A DNA stretch of 15,784 bases from GCA-016432345 sp964544105 (GCA_964544105.1 CAZIZQ010000023.1:1-15784), one strand, 5' to 3'; shown: positions 1-8,396, counted from the stretch's first letter. A program made the numbers and translations. Notes: generated by a model not told the origin, from the sequence alone.

Positions 1-54
1 TTCCGTAACAAGTTTTTGTCGTCGAATGTGGCGGGGGTCAAGCGGTGTTTTCAT
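1..54 (-). CDS. 5' end of a downstream gene, possibly transcription antitermination factor NusB (partial)
   Basis: Only the first 18 codons are visible, reading MKTPLDPRHIRRQKLVTE, and the frame runs off the left edge. Its ATG overlaps the stop codon of rpmF in an ATGA arrangement, the same junction seen at three other gene pairs in this window, which supports a real start. The basic, helical N-terminus with a DPRH motif resembles from memory the beginning of NusB-type proteins in small-genome bacteria, where NusB binds boxA RNA and helps ribosomal RNA transcription. Eighteen residues are too few for a firm family call. No Shine-Dalgarno site precedes the start, so translation may depend on coupling to rpmF. 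Confidence 0.45.
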   Translation of the reverse strand, partial: MKTPLDPRHIRRQKLVTE

Positions 55-263
55 GCACTTTCTATTTTTCTTACTTTTGTAACAGACGCAATAGTAACAA
101 CCTGTCTGCTGTCGTAATATCCGCATTTTTTACACACGATATGCGGCAAAGTAATATTTTTGCAATTTGGGCAAATAATACCTTTTCTGGCTGCATAGTG
201 AATGCTTGCCCGTCTTTTTCCCTGTCTGGCTCTTGAATGTCGTTTCTTTGGTTCCTGCGGCAT
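51..263 (-). CDS. rpmF: 50S ribosomal protein L32
   Basis: Structural protein of the large ribosomal subunit. The 70-residue product has the L32 layout: a basic Arg/Lys-rich N-terminus (PKKRHSRARQGKRR) followed by a zinc ribbon with cysteines at 31, 34, 44 and 47 (CPNC...CKKC) and the typical HxVCxxCGYY ending of that domain. Length is slightly above the usual 55-65 residues because of a short C-terminal tail. A consensus TATAAT lies 7 bases before the ATG, so the transcript probably begins at or next to the start codon. The stop overlaps the next gene by four bases, giving an L32-led unit. recG lies upstream on the same strand, but a REP palindrome and this promoter separate them. Confidence 0.93.
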   Translation of the reverse strand: MPQEPKKRHSRARQGKRRASIHYAARKGIICPNCKNITLPHIVCKKCGYYDSRQVVTIASVTKVRKIESA

Positions 264-300
264 GAATAGTATTATACCGTATTTTCATCTTTTCGTGCAA
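264..300 (-). promoter_or_regulatory. rpmF promoter, apparently leaderless
   Basis: On the minus strand a perfect TATAAT (271-276) lies 7 bases before the rpmF ATG. A weak -35-like TTGCAC (295-300) lies 18 bases further upstream. Transcription would start about 7 bases after the -10, placing the first base at or one base before the ATG. No ribosome binding site fits between them. The -10 is clear; the -35 and leaderless reading are inferences. Confidence 0.6.
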
Positions 301-312
301 GGGCAAATAGAT

Positions 313-351
313 TTCCACCTTAGAGGTGGAACAGATACGCAACCTTGGGTA
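313..351 (+). repeat. REP-like composite element, copy 1 (solitary)
   Basis: A perfect 8-bp stem with a 3-base loop, TTCCACCT-TAG-AGGTGGAA (313-331), is followed by ten bases (CAGATACGCA) and ACCTTGGGTA (342-351). The same three-part layout recurs on both sides of the RAYT gene at 7653-7691 and, inverted, at 8397-8435. This copy sits alone in the recG-rpmF gap, just beyond the recG stop. It is probably a dispersed element mobilised in trans by the RAYT protein. No T-run follows the hairpin, so it is not a classical intrinsic terminator, though it could still affect mRNA ends. Confidence 0.8.
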
Positions 352-355
352 AATT

Positions 356-2368
356 TTAGTCAGGAGAAACTTCTTTGATTGTTATAGTGTGCAATTTTTT
401 TTGAAGTAGTGGATAATTAGAAAGTTTTGGGAAAATATTTTCTGCCGTTTGTCTAGTTTGTTCGATAAGAATAAAGTCTGAAAAACTTGCTATTTTGAGC
501 GTTGGCAGCCCGTGCTGCATGGTGCCGTACATGTCTCCCGGTCCCCTCATTTTTAGATCTAGCTCGGCAAGCAGTGCCCCTGTATGTATAGTTTCCATGG
601 CTTTTAATCTTTTTATGGTTTGGGGGTTTTGGGATTCGGTGAATAGTAAACAGTACGATTGCTTGTCTCCCCTGCCTACCCTTCCTCTAAGTTGATGTAA
701 CTGTGCTAGCCCAAAGCGTTCTGATGCTTCAATCAGCATAATGGTGGCATTTGGAATATCTATGCCTACTTCAACAACAGGCGTTGCCACAAGTGTGTCA
801 AGTTTTTTTTCTTTGAATGCGTGCAGCACTTCGTTTTTTTCTTTTGTTTTTAATTTTCCATGCAAGAGTCCTATTTTGAGATCCGGAAAAATGTTTTGTT
901 GCAGGTGCTCAAATTCTTTTGCTGCAGCTTTAACTGTTTGCATGCTTTCAGACTCTTCAATAAAGGGGCAAATAATAAAGGCCTGATCTTTGTTTTGCTT
1001 AATTTGTTTTCTAATCCACTCGTAGGCGTTTTGACGTTTTTCTGCAGGCACTAACCAGGTTTTAATATATTTTCGTCCTTTTGGCATTTCATCCAGAATT
1101 GTTAAATCTAAATCTCCATAAAGAGTTAGGGCAATAGTTCGCGGGATTGGCGTTGCAGTCATAGTAAGAAGGTGTGGGTTATTGCCCTTTTTTCGAATAA
1201 TGCCCCGTTGTTCTACGCCAAAGCGTTGTTGTTCGTCGATAACCACAAGACCCAATCTCTCAAAATTAATTTTTTCTGATAAAACAGCATGAGTACCAAC
1301 TAAAATATCAACTTTTTCTTTCTTCTTGTTGGACCCAGTTCTTAATCCAACTTTTACTCCAAACGGTTCAAGAAGATTTGAGATCGTAGCAAAGTGTTGA
1401 TTTGCCAGAATTTCGGTTGGGGCCATTAATACTGATTGAAAGTTGTTGAGATGGGCAAGGTACATAGTTACTGCCGAAACAACTGTTTTTCCACTGCCAA
1501 CATCCCCCTCTAGGAGTCGGTTCATGGGTTTGTTTTTTTGCACATCGGCAAAAACATCCTGTATGGCTTTATTTTGAGAGTTGGTTAAGGTAAATGGCAG
1601 TTTGTCTACAAAAGTATCGATGTGTTTTTGAAAATGATGCAGCGTAAAGGGTTCTGTAGTTAAGTTTTCCAACCAGTCTTTTTTACGTTTGAGACCAGAC
1701 AGTTGTGTTAAAAAAAGCTCGTCAAATGCCAGTCTTTTTCTGGCGTCATTTGCTTCCTCTAAGGATGTTGGAAAATGTACTTGTTTTAATGCGGTGAGTA
1801 GGGGTGGAAAATTATACCTTTTTATTATTTCTTCGGGTAAAAAATCGTTTAATTTATGCTGGGTTAGTAGCATATGTACTGTTTTTCTAATCCATTTCGA
1901 AGAAATACCGCGAGTTTCAGGATATATGGGGACAATGCGGCCGGTATGGAGTGATATTTCGTTTTCGATAATTGTTTCATAGACAGGCGATTCGATGGTT
2001 TTTTTTCTTGCAAAAAATTCTATCTTTCCGGCCAGCGATAATGTATTTCCCTTTTTAATGATGTTAGTGATATATGGTTGGTTAAACCATACGGCATCAA
2101 TTGAGCCAGTGTTGTCAGATATGGTAGCTCGTTGCAGTCTTTTTCCGCTTTTTAGATATTCGTTTTGCACTTCTGTTACCGTGCCTTGAATAGTTACCAT
2201 TTCCCCTATTTGGGTACGTGCAATTGGTGAGATAATAGAAAGGTCGTCATAGCGGAATGGTAAATGAAATAAAAAATCAAAAAAACTCGTAATGCCGAGT
2301 TTTTGCAGTGCAAAACCAATTCTTTTATAATATCCGCCGGCAGATACAACCGGATCGTGTAAGTTCAT
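356..2368 (-). CDS. recG: ATP-dependent DNA helicase RecG
   Basis: Branched-DNA translocase that regresses stalled replication forks and processes Holliday and R-loop structures. The 670-residue product is close to the usual 680-700. The N-terminal part contains the OB-fold wedge domain (about 50-130). The motor follows: Walker A GDVGSGKT at 288-295, APTEILANQH at 316-325, motif III TATPIPRT at 404-411, and motifs V/VI with the RecG-typical GLAQLHQLRGRVGRG at 553-567. Motif II reads DEQQ (378-381) where the well-studied RecG proteins have DEQH. The gene starts 7 bases after a 34-codon reading frame, so it is probably co-transcribed with it and perhaps with purH. No Shine-Dalgarno site is visible before the ATG. 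Confidence 0.95.
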   Translation of the reverse strand: MNLHDPVVSAGGYYKRIGFALQKLGITSFFDFLFHLPFRYDDLSIISPIARTQIGEMVTIQGTVTEVQNEYLKSGKRLQRATISDNTGSIDAVWFNQPYITNIIKKGNTLSLAGKIEFFARKKTIESPVYETIIENEISLHTGRIVPIYPETRGISSKWIRKTVHMLLTQHKLNDFLPEEIIKRYNFPPLLTALKQVHFPTSLEEANDARKRLAFDELFLTQLSGLKRKKDWLENLTTEPFTLHHFQKHIDTFVDKLPFTLTNSQNKAIQDVFADVQKNKPMNRLLEGDVGSGKTVVSAVTMYLAHLNNFQSVLMAPTEILANQHFATISNLLEPFGVKVGLRTGSNKKKEKVDILVGTHAVLSEKINFERLGLVVIDEQQRFGVEQRGIIRKKGNNPHLLTMTATPIPRTIALTLYGDLDLTILDEMPKGRKYIKTWLVPAEKRQNAYEWIRKQIKQNKDQAFIICPFIEESESMQTVKAAAKEFEHLQQNIFPDLKIGLLHGKLKTKEKNEVLHAFKEKKLDTLVATPVVEVGIDIPNATIMLIEASERFGLAQLHQLRGRVGRGDKQSYCLLFTESQNPQTIKRLKAMETIHTGALLAELDLKMRGPGDMYGTMQHGLPTLKIASFSDFILIEQTRQTAENIFPKLSNYPLLQKKLHTITIKEVSPD

Positions 2369-2375
2369 AAGTAGC

Positions 2376-2480
2376 TTATTGAAGGGTTAAAAACGGCAAA
2401 ACCGATGATGCAATTAAGGCAATAATTGAGACAACAACAACTATTTTCCAAATCCAACTGTGTTTTCGAAAGGTATCCAT
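2376..2480 (-). CDS. 34-residue single-pass membrane microprotein, unknown function
   Basis: A short frame between purH and recG encodes MDTFRKHSWIWK, then a strongly hydrophobic stretch of about 20 residues rich in Val/Ile/Leu/Ala, then a short tail ending LQ. The basic N-terminus followed by one helix predicts a single membrane span with the N-terminus inside. It starts 18 bases after the purH stop and ends 7 bases before the recG ATG, filling the gap exactly. An extended -10 box (TGATATTAT) ends six bases before its ATG, the same geometry as at tyrS, which argues for a real, leaderless gene. I do not recognise a family. Chance hydrophobic frames of this size do occur. Confidence 0.55.
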   Translation of the reverse strand: MDTFRKHSWIWKIVVVVSIIALIASSVLPFLTLQ

Positions 2481-2486
2481 AAATTT

Positions 2487-2495
2487 ATAATATCA
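2487..2495 (-). promoter_or_regulatory. Extended -10 promoter before the microprotein and recG
   Basis: The minus strand reads TGATATTAT, an extended -10 (TGn + TATTAT), with six bases between the hexamer and the ATG at 2480. A start site about seven bases downstream would coincide with the ATG. No -35 was required or identified. Confidence 0.5.
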
Positions 2496-2498
2496 TAT

Positions 2499-4016
2499 TT
2501 AGTGCCAGAAGGCACGAATGCCGGTAAATACCATAGCAATTTCTGCTTTATTTGCTGCATCAATAGATGCTTGGTCATTAATTGATCCTCCTTGTTGAAC
2601 AATTGCCAAAATTCCGTATTGCGATGCCATTTTTACAGCATCGTCAAATGGAAAAAAACTATCGCTGGCAAGTATTGCGCCTTTTGCATATTTTCCTGCC
2701 TGCTCGAGGGCAATTTTGGTCGAGCGGATACGGGATGTTTGTCCAGTTCCAATGCCACGAGTCATAGGAATATCTTTGTCGACAACAATAACAGCGTTTG
2801 ATTTAATGCGGGTGATAAATTTCCAGGCAGTCTGCATTTGTTGGAGTTGTTGTGGGGTCGGTTTTTTGTCTGTGACAACTTTCCAGTCTTTAAATCCATC
2901 TTCGGCATTTGCAGCAGTTTGTGTAATAAAACCACCCTCAATAAATTTTATGTCGATTGGGTTAGTGTTTTTTGGAATGCTGCCAAATACATAAATCCCC
3001 ATACTTTTTCTAAGTTTTGAAAGAGTAGTCAGTGTCTCTTTGTCTATTTCCGGGGCTGCCAATATATCGACATTGCTCTTTTTTTCATCTTTGAATGCAG
3101 CAATCACACTTGCCGTTGCTTGGTCGATTGGACAGTTTAGAACCATAACTCCGCCAAAGGCAGATTCGGGATCTGCTTCTATTGCTCGTTGTAGGGCCTC
3201 TGCGATGTTTTTGCCGAGAGCAATACCGCATGGGTTGTTATGTTTTATTACCACTGCTGCGGGTTGGGCAAACATTCGGACAGATGATAGACCTGCATTG
3301 ATATCAGTAACATTCAGAAGTGAGAGTTCTCTCCCCCACAATCTTTCCAGTTTTTTCAACGGGGAATTTGTGTTAGGGAAAAAGTAAAGACTTGCTTGTT
3401 GGTGTGGGTTTTCGCCGTAACGTAAATCCTGCTGTTTTCGTCCGGCAATAGTTGTTTCTTTAGGAAAAAGGTCTGTTTCCAAAAACTTGGCTACCTGGCT
3501 GTCGTAAAAAGAAAGATGCTCAAATGCCTTAGCAGCAAGAGATTGTCGAAACGAATCGTTTATTGAATTTTCTCCGAGTTTTTTTGCAATAGTTTTGTAG
3601 TCATTCGGATCGACAACAACAACTACATCTTTATAGTTTTTGGCAGCTGCCCGTACCATGGTTGGGCCGCCGACATCGATTGTTTCGATAGATGGTTGTT
3701 GTTCAAACGGGTATAGGTTGCATACCACAAGATCGATCGGTTTTATTTTTAGGGCATTTGCCTCTTTAACATGCTGGGGATTTGATCTGTCGAATAGTAT
3801 TCCTGACTCAATTTGAAAACTAATTGTTTTCATTCTACCATCGAAGCTTTCGGGGTTGCCTGTTATCTCTTGAATGGGGATAATTTGTACCCCATTTTCG
3901 GTTAATATTTTGGCAGTGCCACCAGTTGAAATAATTTTATACCCAAGATTTACAATTTGCTTTGCAAAATCAACAATACCTGTTTTGTCAAAAACACTAA
4001 TCAGCGCATACTTCAT
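2499..4016 (-). CDS. purH: Bifunctional AICAR transformylase / IMP cyclohydrolase
   Basis: Catalyses the last two steps of de novo IMP synthesis: formylation of AICAR using 10-formyl-tetrahydrofolate, then ring closure. The 505-residue product is full length. Residues 1-130 form the MGS-like cyclohydrolase domain (STGGTA at 30-35, DGRMKT at 59-64, NLYPF at 100-104, VRAAAKNY at 121-128). The transformylase follows, with RYGENPHQ at 199-206, the catalytic KHNNPCG at 258-264 and SAFGG at 285-289; the C-terminus ends in TGIRAFWH. The canonical GRVKTLHP in the cyclohydrolase domain reads GRMKTISF here, so the His-Pro pair is lost while the Lys is kept. The start codon overlaps the tyrS stop (ATGA), and no Shine-Dalgarno site precedes it, suggesting coupled translation. 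Confidence 0.95.
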   Translation of the reverse strand: MKYALISVFDKTGIVDFAKQIVNLGYKIISTGGTAKILTENGVQIIPIQEITGNPESFDGRMKTISFQIESGILFDRSNPQHVKEANALKIKPIDLVVCNLYPFEQQPSIETIDVGGPTMVRAAAKNYKDVVVVVDPNDYKTIAKKLGENSINDSFRQSLAAKAFEHLSFYDSQVAKFLETDLFPKETTIAGRKQQDLRYGENPHQQASLYFFPNTNSPLKKLERLWGRELSLLNVTDINAGLSSVRMFAQPAAVVIKHNNPCGIALGKNIAEALQRAIEADPESAFGGVMVLNCPIDQATASVIAAFKDEKKSNVDILAAPEIDKETLTTLSKLRKSMGIYVFGSIPKNTNPIDIKFIEGGFITQTAANAEDGFKDWKVVTDKKPTPQQLQQMQTAWKFITRIKSNAVIVVDKDIPMTRGIGTGQTSRIRSTKIALEQAGKYAKGAILASDSFFPFDDAVKMASQYGILAIVQQGGSINDQASIDAANKAEIAMVFTGIRAFWH

Positions 4017-5185
4017 AGTTTTATTTTTATAAATCTTCTTTTTCCTACTCTTACGATCGTTCCGTCGATACCGGAAAATGGCGCATTTGAATCAGTTATG
4101 ATTTCCTCATCAATTGCTACTCCACCCTGCTCGATTAAGCGTTTGGCATCAGTTTTGCTTGTTGCGAGTTCTGATTCAACAAGAAGATCAACCAAGGATT
4201 TTTCGGTAGACCACGGAAATTCCTTGATATCACTTGGCAGTTCTTTTTTTTGGACAGTGCTCTCAAAATACTCTTGTGATGGTGTAGCTTGCTCTTCACC
4301 ATTGAGTTGTTTGACAATTTCAAAAGCTAGCCTTTTTTTATTAGCCATATAATTTTTGGTCATAGCTTTAATTTCATCCATTGGCACGTCGGTAAGATAT
4401 TCAAAACCTTTTGCCACCACATCATCTGGTAATGTCATTATTTTGCTAAATAGATCTTCCGGTTTATCGGTTAAGGCAATCACATTTCCTTCGGATTTCC
4501 CAATTTTTCTGCCTTCAGAATCGGTAAGGAGAGGTGTAGTCATTACAAATTTGTCTTTGTGTAACATTTCTTTAACAAGCTGTCTTCCCACAAGCATATT
4601 AAATGTTTGATCAGATCCGCCAATTTCAAGATCAACATTCATCACAACTGAATCATAACCTTGTAGTATGGGGTAAATGAATTCACGCATGTTTACTGTT
4701 GCCCCGCGTTTTACTCTTTCAACAAATAGATCGCGTTCGGATAATTGTTGAAGAGAAAGATGACCAAAAAGTTCAAGAATTTTTGTGTATCCTAATTTAT
4801 TAAGCCAATCGCCGTTGTAGAGAATTTCAACTGGATTTTCTCCCTCAAACCGCACAATTTTTCCCGCTTGCATCACATATTCTTTGGCATTTTTTCGAAG
4901 CTCGTCACGGGTAAAAAACGTGTCTCGTGCAGTTTTTTTTCCAGATGGGTCTCCTGCTTGTCCGGTGCCATCGCCAATGAGAAAAATGACGTGGTGTCCT
5001 AGATCCTGCCATTGACGGAGTTTTCTAAGCCCAACCATGTGGCCGATGTGGAGTTGGGTTCCTGTGGGGTCAAATCCCTGGTAGAGCTTGAGCTTTTTTC
5101 CGCTCCGGAGCACTTTTTCTAATTCTTCTTTTGAGGGATAAATGGTATCAACACCTCGTGTTAATAATTTTGTGATTGCATCCAT
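4013..5185 (-). CDS. tyrS: Tyrosyl-tRNA synthetase
   Basis: Class I synthetase that charges tRNA-Tyr. The 390-residue protein has the Rossmann catalytic core with HIGH at 46-49, the GDPSGK segment at 78-83, the tyrosine-pocket signature YPILQGYDS at 171-179, GGSDQ at 189-193 and a KMSKS-loop variant KIGKS at 227-231. It ends with an S4-type RNA-binding domain (about 328-390). Variants such as KFGKS occur in other bacterial TyrRS, so the loop change alone does not imply loss of activity. It heads a tyrS-purH-microprotein-recG run. A TGTTATACT extended -10 ends six bases before the ATG, so there is no space for a leader, a T-box or a ribosome binding site. Confidence 0.96.
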   Translation of the reverse strand: MDAITKLLTRGVDTIYPSKEELEKVLRSGKKLKLYQGFDPTGTQLHIGHMVGLRKLRQWQDLGHHVIFLIGDGTGQAGDPSGKKTARDTFFTRDELRKNAKEYVMQAGKIVRFEGENPVEILYNGDWLNKLGYTKILELFGHLSLQQLSERDLFVERVKRGATVNMREFIYPILQGYDSVVMNVDLEIGGSDQTFNMLVGRQLVKEMLHKDKFVMTTPLLTDSEGRKIGKSEGNVIALTDKPEDLFSKIMTLPDDVVAKGFEYLTDVPMDEIKAMTKNYMANKKRLAFEIVKQLNGEEQATPSQEYFESTVQKKELPSDIKEFPWSTEKSLVDLLVESELATSKTDAKRLIEQGGVAIDEEIITDSNAPFSGIDGTIVRVGKRRFIKIKL

Positions 5186-5191
5186 GCCTAA

Positions 5192-5200
5192 AGTATAACA
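5192..5200 (-). promoter_or_regulatory. Extended -10 promoter of tyrS (leaderless geometry)
   Basis: The minus strand carries TGTTATACT, with the TATACT hexamer six bases before the tyrS ATG at 5185. The expected start site about seven bases downstream falls on the A of the ATG. It is back to back with the PBP promoter in a 48-base divergent gap. Confidence 0.6.
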
Positions 5201-5215
5201 AGAAAAACTTAAATT

Positions 5216-5224
5216 TGCTATACT
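5216..5224 (+). promoter_or_regulatory. Extended -10 promoter of the PBP gene
   Basis: The plus strand reads TGCTATACT, with nine bases between the hexamer and the ATG at 5234, predicting a leader of about two to three bases. The same TTTGCTATACT string occurs on the minus strand before aroQ at 13087-13095. No Shine-Dalgarno site is present. Confidence 0.55.
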
Positions 5225-5233
5225 ATATAGATC

Positions 5234-7650
5234 ATGTTTGGACTGCGTAGTCGTCGGCGTGCCTCGGTGTATCGGTCAGGCAATCTTTTCTTAGTTGGGA
5301 ATGTGGTTAGGCTTGCTTTTTTTGGGACCATTGGTCTTGTATTGTTGTTGATAATCCTCTTTTTTTGGTACGGTCGGGATCTGCCAACTCCAGGAAAACT
5401 TTCAGCAAGCAACCTGTCCCAATCGACAAAAATTTTAGATAGGAATGGCATCTTGTTATACGATATTTTTGAAGACCAAAACCGGACGTATGTAGAATTA
5501 AAAGATATCCCAAAGACACTCCAACAGGCAACAATAGCTATAGAAGATAAAGATTTTTATACTAATAAAGGTTTTTCTCCAACGGCATATCTTCGGGTAG
5601 CAAGAGATGCACTTCTTTTTCGCCGTGTTACGGGTGGGTCTACCCTTACCCAGCAATTGGTAAAAAATACTTTACTTACTTCAGAGCGTACCCTTCCTCG
5701 TAAAATTAAAGAACTTATTTTAGCAATCCAGGTAGATAAAAAATATACCAAAGACCAGATTCTCGAACTCTACTTAAATATTGCCCCATACGGAGGTACT
5801 ATGGTGGGAGTCGAGACCGCAAGTGAGGGATATTTTGGTAAAAAGGCTAAAGACCTTAACTTGACCGAGTCAGCGATTTTAGCAGGGCTGCCGCAGCTGC
5901 CTTCTTACTACTCCCCATATGGTCCAAATCCAAAAGCGTATGTTGGTCGAGCAACCGACGTTTTGCGCAGAATGCAGGAAGATGGCTATATTACAAAAAA
6001 GCAAGAAGCAGAGGCGGTCAAGTCCTTGGGTACGGTTAAGTTTTTACCAAAAGGGCATGCTATTAAGGCTCCGCATTTTGCATTTTATGTAAAGGATTTA
6101 TTAACAAAACAATTTGGAGAAAATATGGTTGAGCAGGGTGGGTTACAGGTAACAACCACGCTTGATTATGATTTACAGCAGGCGGCCGAGGAGGCGGTGG
6201 CGNNNNNNNNNNCACGCTTGATTATAAATTACAAGGCAAAGCAGAGGAAATTGTTGCAGAAGAAGTTGAGGCAGCAAAAAGCCTAAAAGTGGGTAATGGA
6301 GCAAGTGTAGTATTGGATCCAAAAAACGGAGAGATTCTAGCCATGATTGGCAGCCGCGATTTTTTTGCAACAGAATCTGCCACTCAAAAAAAAGGCGAAA
6401 ATGTTGCATTTGATGGGCAATTTAATGTGGTCACCCAGGCTCTCCGTCAGCCAGGGTCATCGATAAAGCCGGTAACTTATGCCGCAGCCCTAGCTAAGGG
6501 TTATACCGCTTCAACTCTACTAATGGATACAAAAACTGTTTTTCCTAACCAGGGTGAAAAAGATTACGAACCCCGTAATTATGATGGAAAGTTTCATGGC
6601 CCGGTGCAGATGCGTTTTGCTCTTGGATCGTCTCTTAATATTCCGGCTGTTAAGATGCTGGCCATGGTTGGAGTAAAGAATATGTTAGCAACAGCATACG
6701 CAATGGGTATTTCTACTTTTGAGCCAGTCGATGATAATGTAAAACGTTTTGGTTTGTCCATAACGCTTGGTGGTGGTGAAGTACATATGATGGAGTTAGC
6801 AACGGCATATAGCGCCTTTGCTAATGGTGGATACAGGGTAGAACCAATTGCCATATTAAAGGTAACAGATAGAAAAGGAAAAGTATTGTATGAAAATAAA
6901 GAGGCTTCTCCAAGACGGGTGTTAAGTAGTGAAGTGGCATTTATAATTTCTCATATGCTTTTTGATAACAATGCCCGTTTAATTACATTTGGAGAAAATA
7001 GCTACCTTAATATTCGCGGGCGGGAAGTAGCGGTGAAAACCGGTACCACAGATGATAAACGGGATAACTGGACTATTGGTTGGACGCCACAAGTGTTAGT
7101 TGCCACCTGGGTTGGGAATAACGACAACAGTCCAATGGGAAATGTGGCTTCAGGTGTTACAGGAGCGGCGCCAATATGGCGGCGGATTATACAGGAAGCA
7201 TTAAAAGGAAAATCTAGTGTTGATTTCGAGCAGCCAAAAAATGTCACGGCGGTAACTATCGACGCCCTTGGTGGAGGATTACCGACGGAAGGGCAAAAGA
7301 CCAGGGCAGAATTTTATGTAAAAGGAACCGAGCCGCAAGGGTCAGCAGGTATTTATAAAGAATTAAAAGTGTCAAAAGAAGACAAAAACAAATTGGCCTC
7401 GGATTCGGAGGTTGCTAAAAATGAATACGAAATGCGAAAATTTATTGTTTTTGAAGAAAACGATCCATTTTCAGGAGACGGTAAAAACAGGTGGCAGGAT
7501 GGTATTAACGAATGGATAAATGAGCATTATAAAGATGATCCTCTTTATCACCCGCCAACCGAAAAATCAACAAGGACAGTATCCGATACTCCAACTCCTA
7601 CTCCAACGAGTGCTGCAACGCCCACTCTAACGGCTACCCCAATTCCGTAA
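5234..7650 (+). CDS. Class A penicillin-binding protein (PBP1A-type), interrupted by assembly gap
   Basis: Bifunctional peptidoglycan polymerase and cross-linker, anchored in the membrane. A basic N-terminus precedes one membrane span (about 18-46). The GT51 glycosyltransferase domain has EDKDFY with its catalytic Glu at 104, GGSTLTQQLVKN at 134-145, RKIKE at 156-160 and ILELYLN at 176-182. After the gap the transpeptidase has the SSIK active site (bases 6457-6468), SLN (6631-6639) and KTGT (7036-7047). The tail is rich in Thr and Pro. The frame before the gap (to 6202) differs from the frame after it (from 6214), and both flanks encode the TTLDY linker, so one copy is probably an assembly artefact. 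It is the only plus-strand gene here, ending three bases before a REP element. In GT51 motif 1 the usual His is Asn (EDKDFYTNKG). Confidence 0.92.
6203..6212. other. Assembly gap (10 N) with duplicated flanks
   Basis: Ten Ns, probably a placeholder. The 46 bases before it (6157-6202) and the 46 after it (6213-6258) begin with the same 13 bases (CACGCTTGATTAT) and remain alignable at roughly two thirds identity. Both translate as the linker TLDYxLQxxAEExVA that occurs once in class A PBPs. This suggests two contig ends, perhaps strain variants, that overlap rather than flank missing sequence. Confidence 0.85.
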
Positions 7651-7652
7651 CT

Positions 7653-7691
7653 TTCCACCTTAGAGGTGGAACAGATACGCCACCTTTGGTA
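7653..7691 (+). repeat. REP-like composite element, copy 2 (left flank of RAYT)
   Basis: The palindrome TTCCACCTTAGAGGTGGAA (7653-7671) is followed by CAGATACGCC and ACCTTTGGTA (7682-7691). It matches copy 1 almost base for base over the whole 39 bases and is inverted relative to copy 3. It begins two bases after the PBP stop and ends seven bases before the RAYT stop, between two convergent genes. Confidence 0.85.
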
Positions 7692-7698
7692 TTTTAAG

Positions 7699-8376
7699 TT
7701 AGTTTTCTGTAGCTAGATGTTTTATTAGACCCAATGACCTTTGGTAATCTGCTTGGTCAAATATGAATTTTTTATAAAGTTCTATATTTTTGAAGTTTCC
7801 CAAAATGATATCTTTAGTGCAGAAATTTGACCTTGTTTTACCGATAAATTCCGGAAAGGAAGAATATGGATAGGTTTCAAGGTTTTCAAACGATTTAACT
7901 ACAAAAGAAGTATATGGATTCAAATGAATGTATCTTGAGACGTGGAGAAGTTGTTCTTGAGTTTGGATCCTTACTGATTTAAACTTTCCTGTAAAAAGCG
8001 GTCCTGATCTTTCTTGCTTTGTATTGAAAAAGCGGGTATAGCTGTTTGTAAAATTGCTCATAAACTTTGCAATACCGGTATCTCTTACTTGTCGTAACAG
8101 AAAATGAAAGTGATTGGGCATAAGACAGTACGAAATGATGTCTACTAGAAAATTTTTCTGTTTTGCCAAGTCTTGGAGTAAATTAGCCCTATCTTTTATA
8201 GATATAGATAAGAAACGAGAGTATTTTATTGGAGGAATGCTATTTTGATAGTAGAAAATTGTTTCTAAAGCTCTGTTATAGTCTCTTTTATTGAGGAATG
8301 TTGGTTGCGATGCGACACCTCTATTAAAGATGTGATATATTTCGTTATTTACCAGTGGTGTTTTTCTTCCCGGCAT
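7699..8376 (-). CDS. REP-associated tyrosine transposase (RAYT, IS200/Y1 HUH family)
   Basis: Single-strand DNA endonuclease of the Y1 HUH family related to IS200/IS605 TnpA. RAYT proteins act on REP hairpins. The 225-residue product has the RAYT opening (NNEIYHIFNRGV), the metal-binding HUH motif as MPNHFHFLLRQ with His89 and His91, a candidate catalytic Tyr113 in NSYTRFFN, and the conserved GPLFTGKFKSVRI and YIHLNPY segments. It looks intact. I chose the ATG at 8376 because the frame upstream, open to 8523, only translates the REP element and spacer, and homology starts at MPGRKTPLVN. Flanking inverted REP copies at 7653 and 8435 make a 783-bp unit. No Shine-Dalgarno site is evident. Confidence 0.88.
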   Translation of the reverse strand: MPGRKTPLVNNEIYHIFNRGVASQPTFLNKRDYNRALETIFYYQNSIPPIKYSRFLSISIKDRANLLQDLAKQKNFLVDIISYCLMPNHFHFLLRQVRDTGIAKFMSNFTNSYTRFFNTKQERSGPLFTGKFKSVRIQTQEQLLHVSRYIHLNPYTSFVVKSFENLETYPYSSFPEFIGKTRSNFCTKDIILGNFKNIELYKKFIFDQADYQRSLGLIKHLATEN

Positions 8377-8396
8377 ATTGCCAGCGTAGAGCAAAA

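Noticed and set aside
130..342. 70-codon minus-strand frame overlapping rpmF
   Set aside because: It translates the REP palindrome and out-of-frame L32 sequence.
3040..4352. Plus-strand open frames of 115 and 131 codons opposite purH and tyrS
   Set aside because: They are antisense to strongly conserved genes and have no recognisable domains or start signals.
5186..5233. T-box or other leader riboswitch upstream of tyrS
   Set aside because: Only 48 bases separate the divergent starts and the -10 box abuts the ATG, leaving no leader.
7653..7671. REP palindrome as a rho-independent terminator for the PBP gene
   Set aside because: The stem is suitable but no T-run follows on either strand; the same element occurs upstream of RAYT as well.
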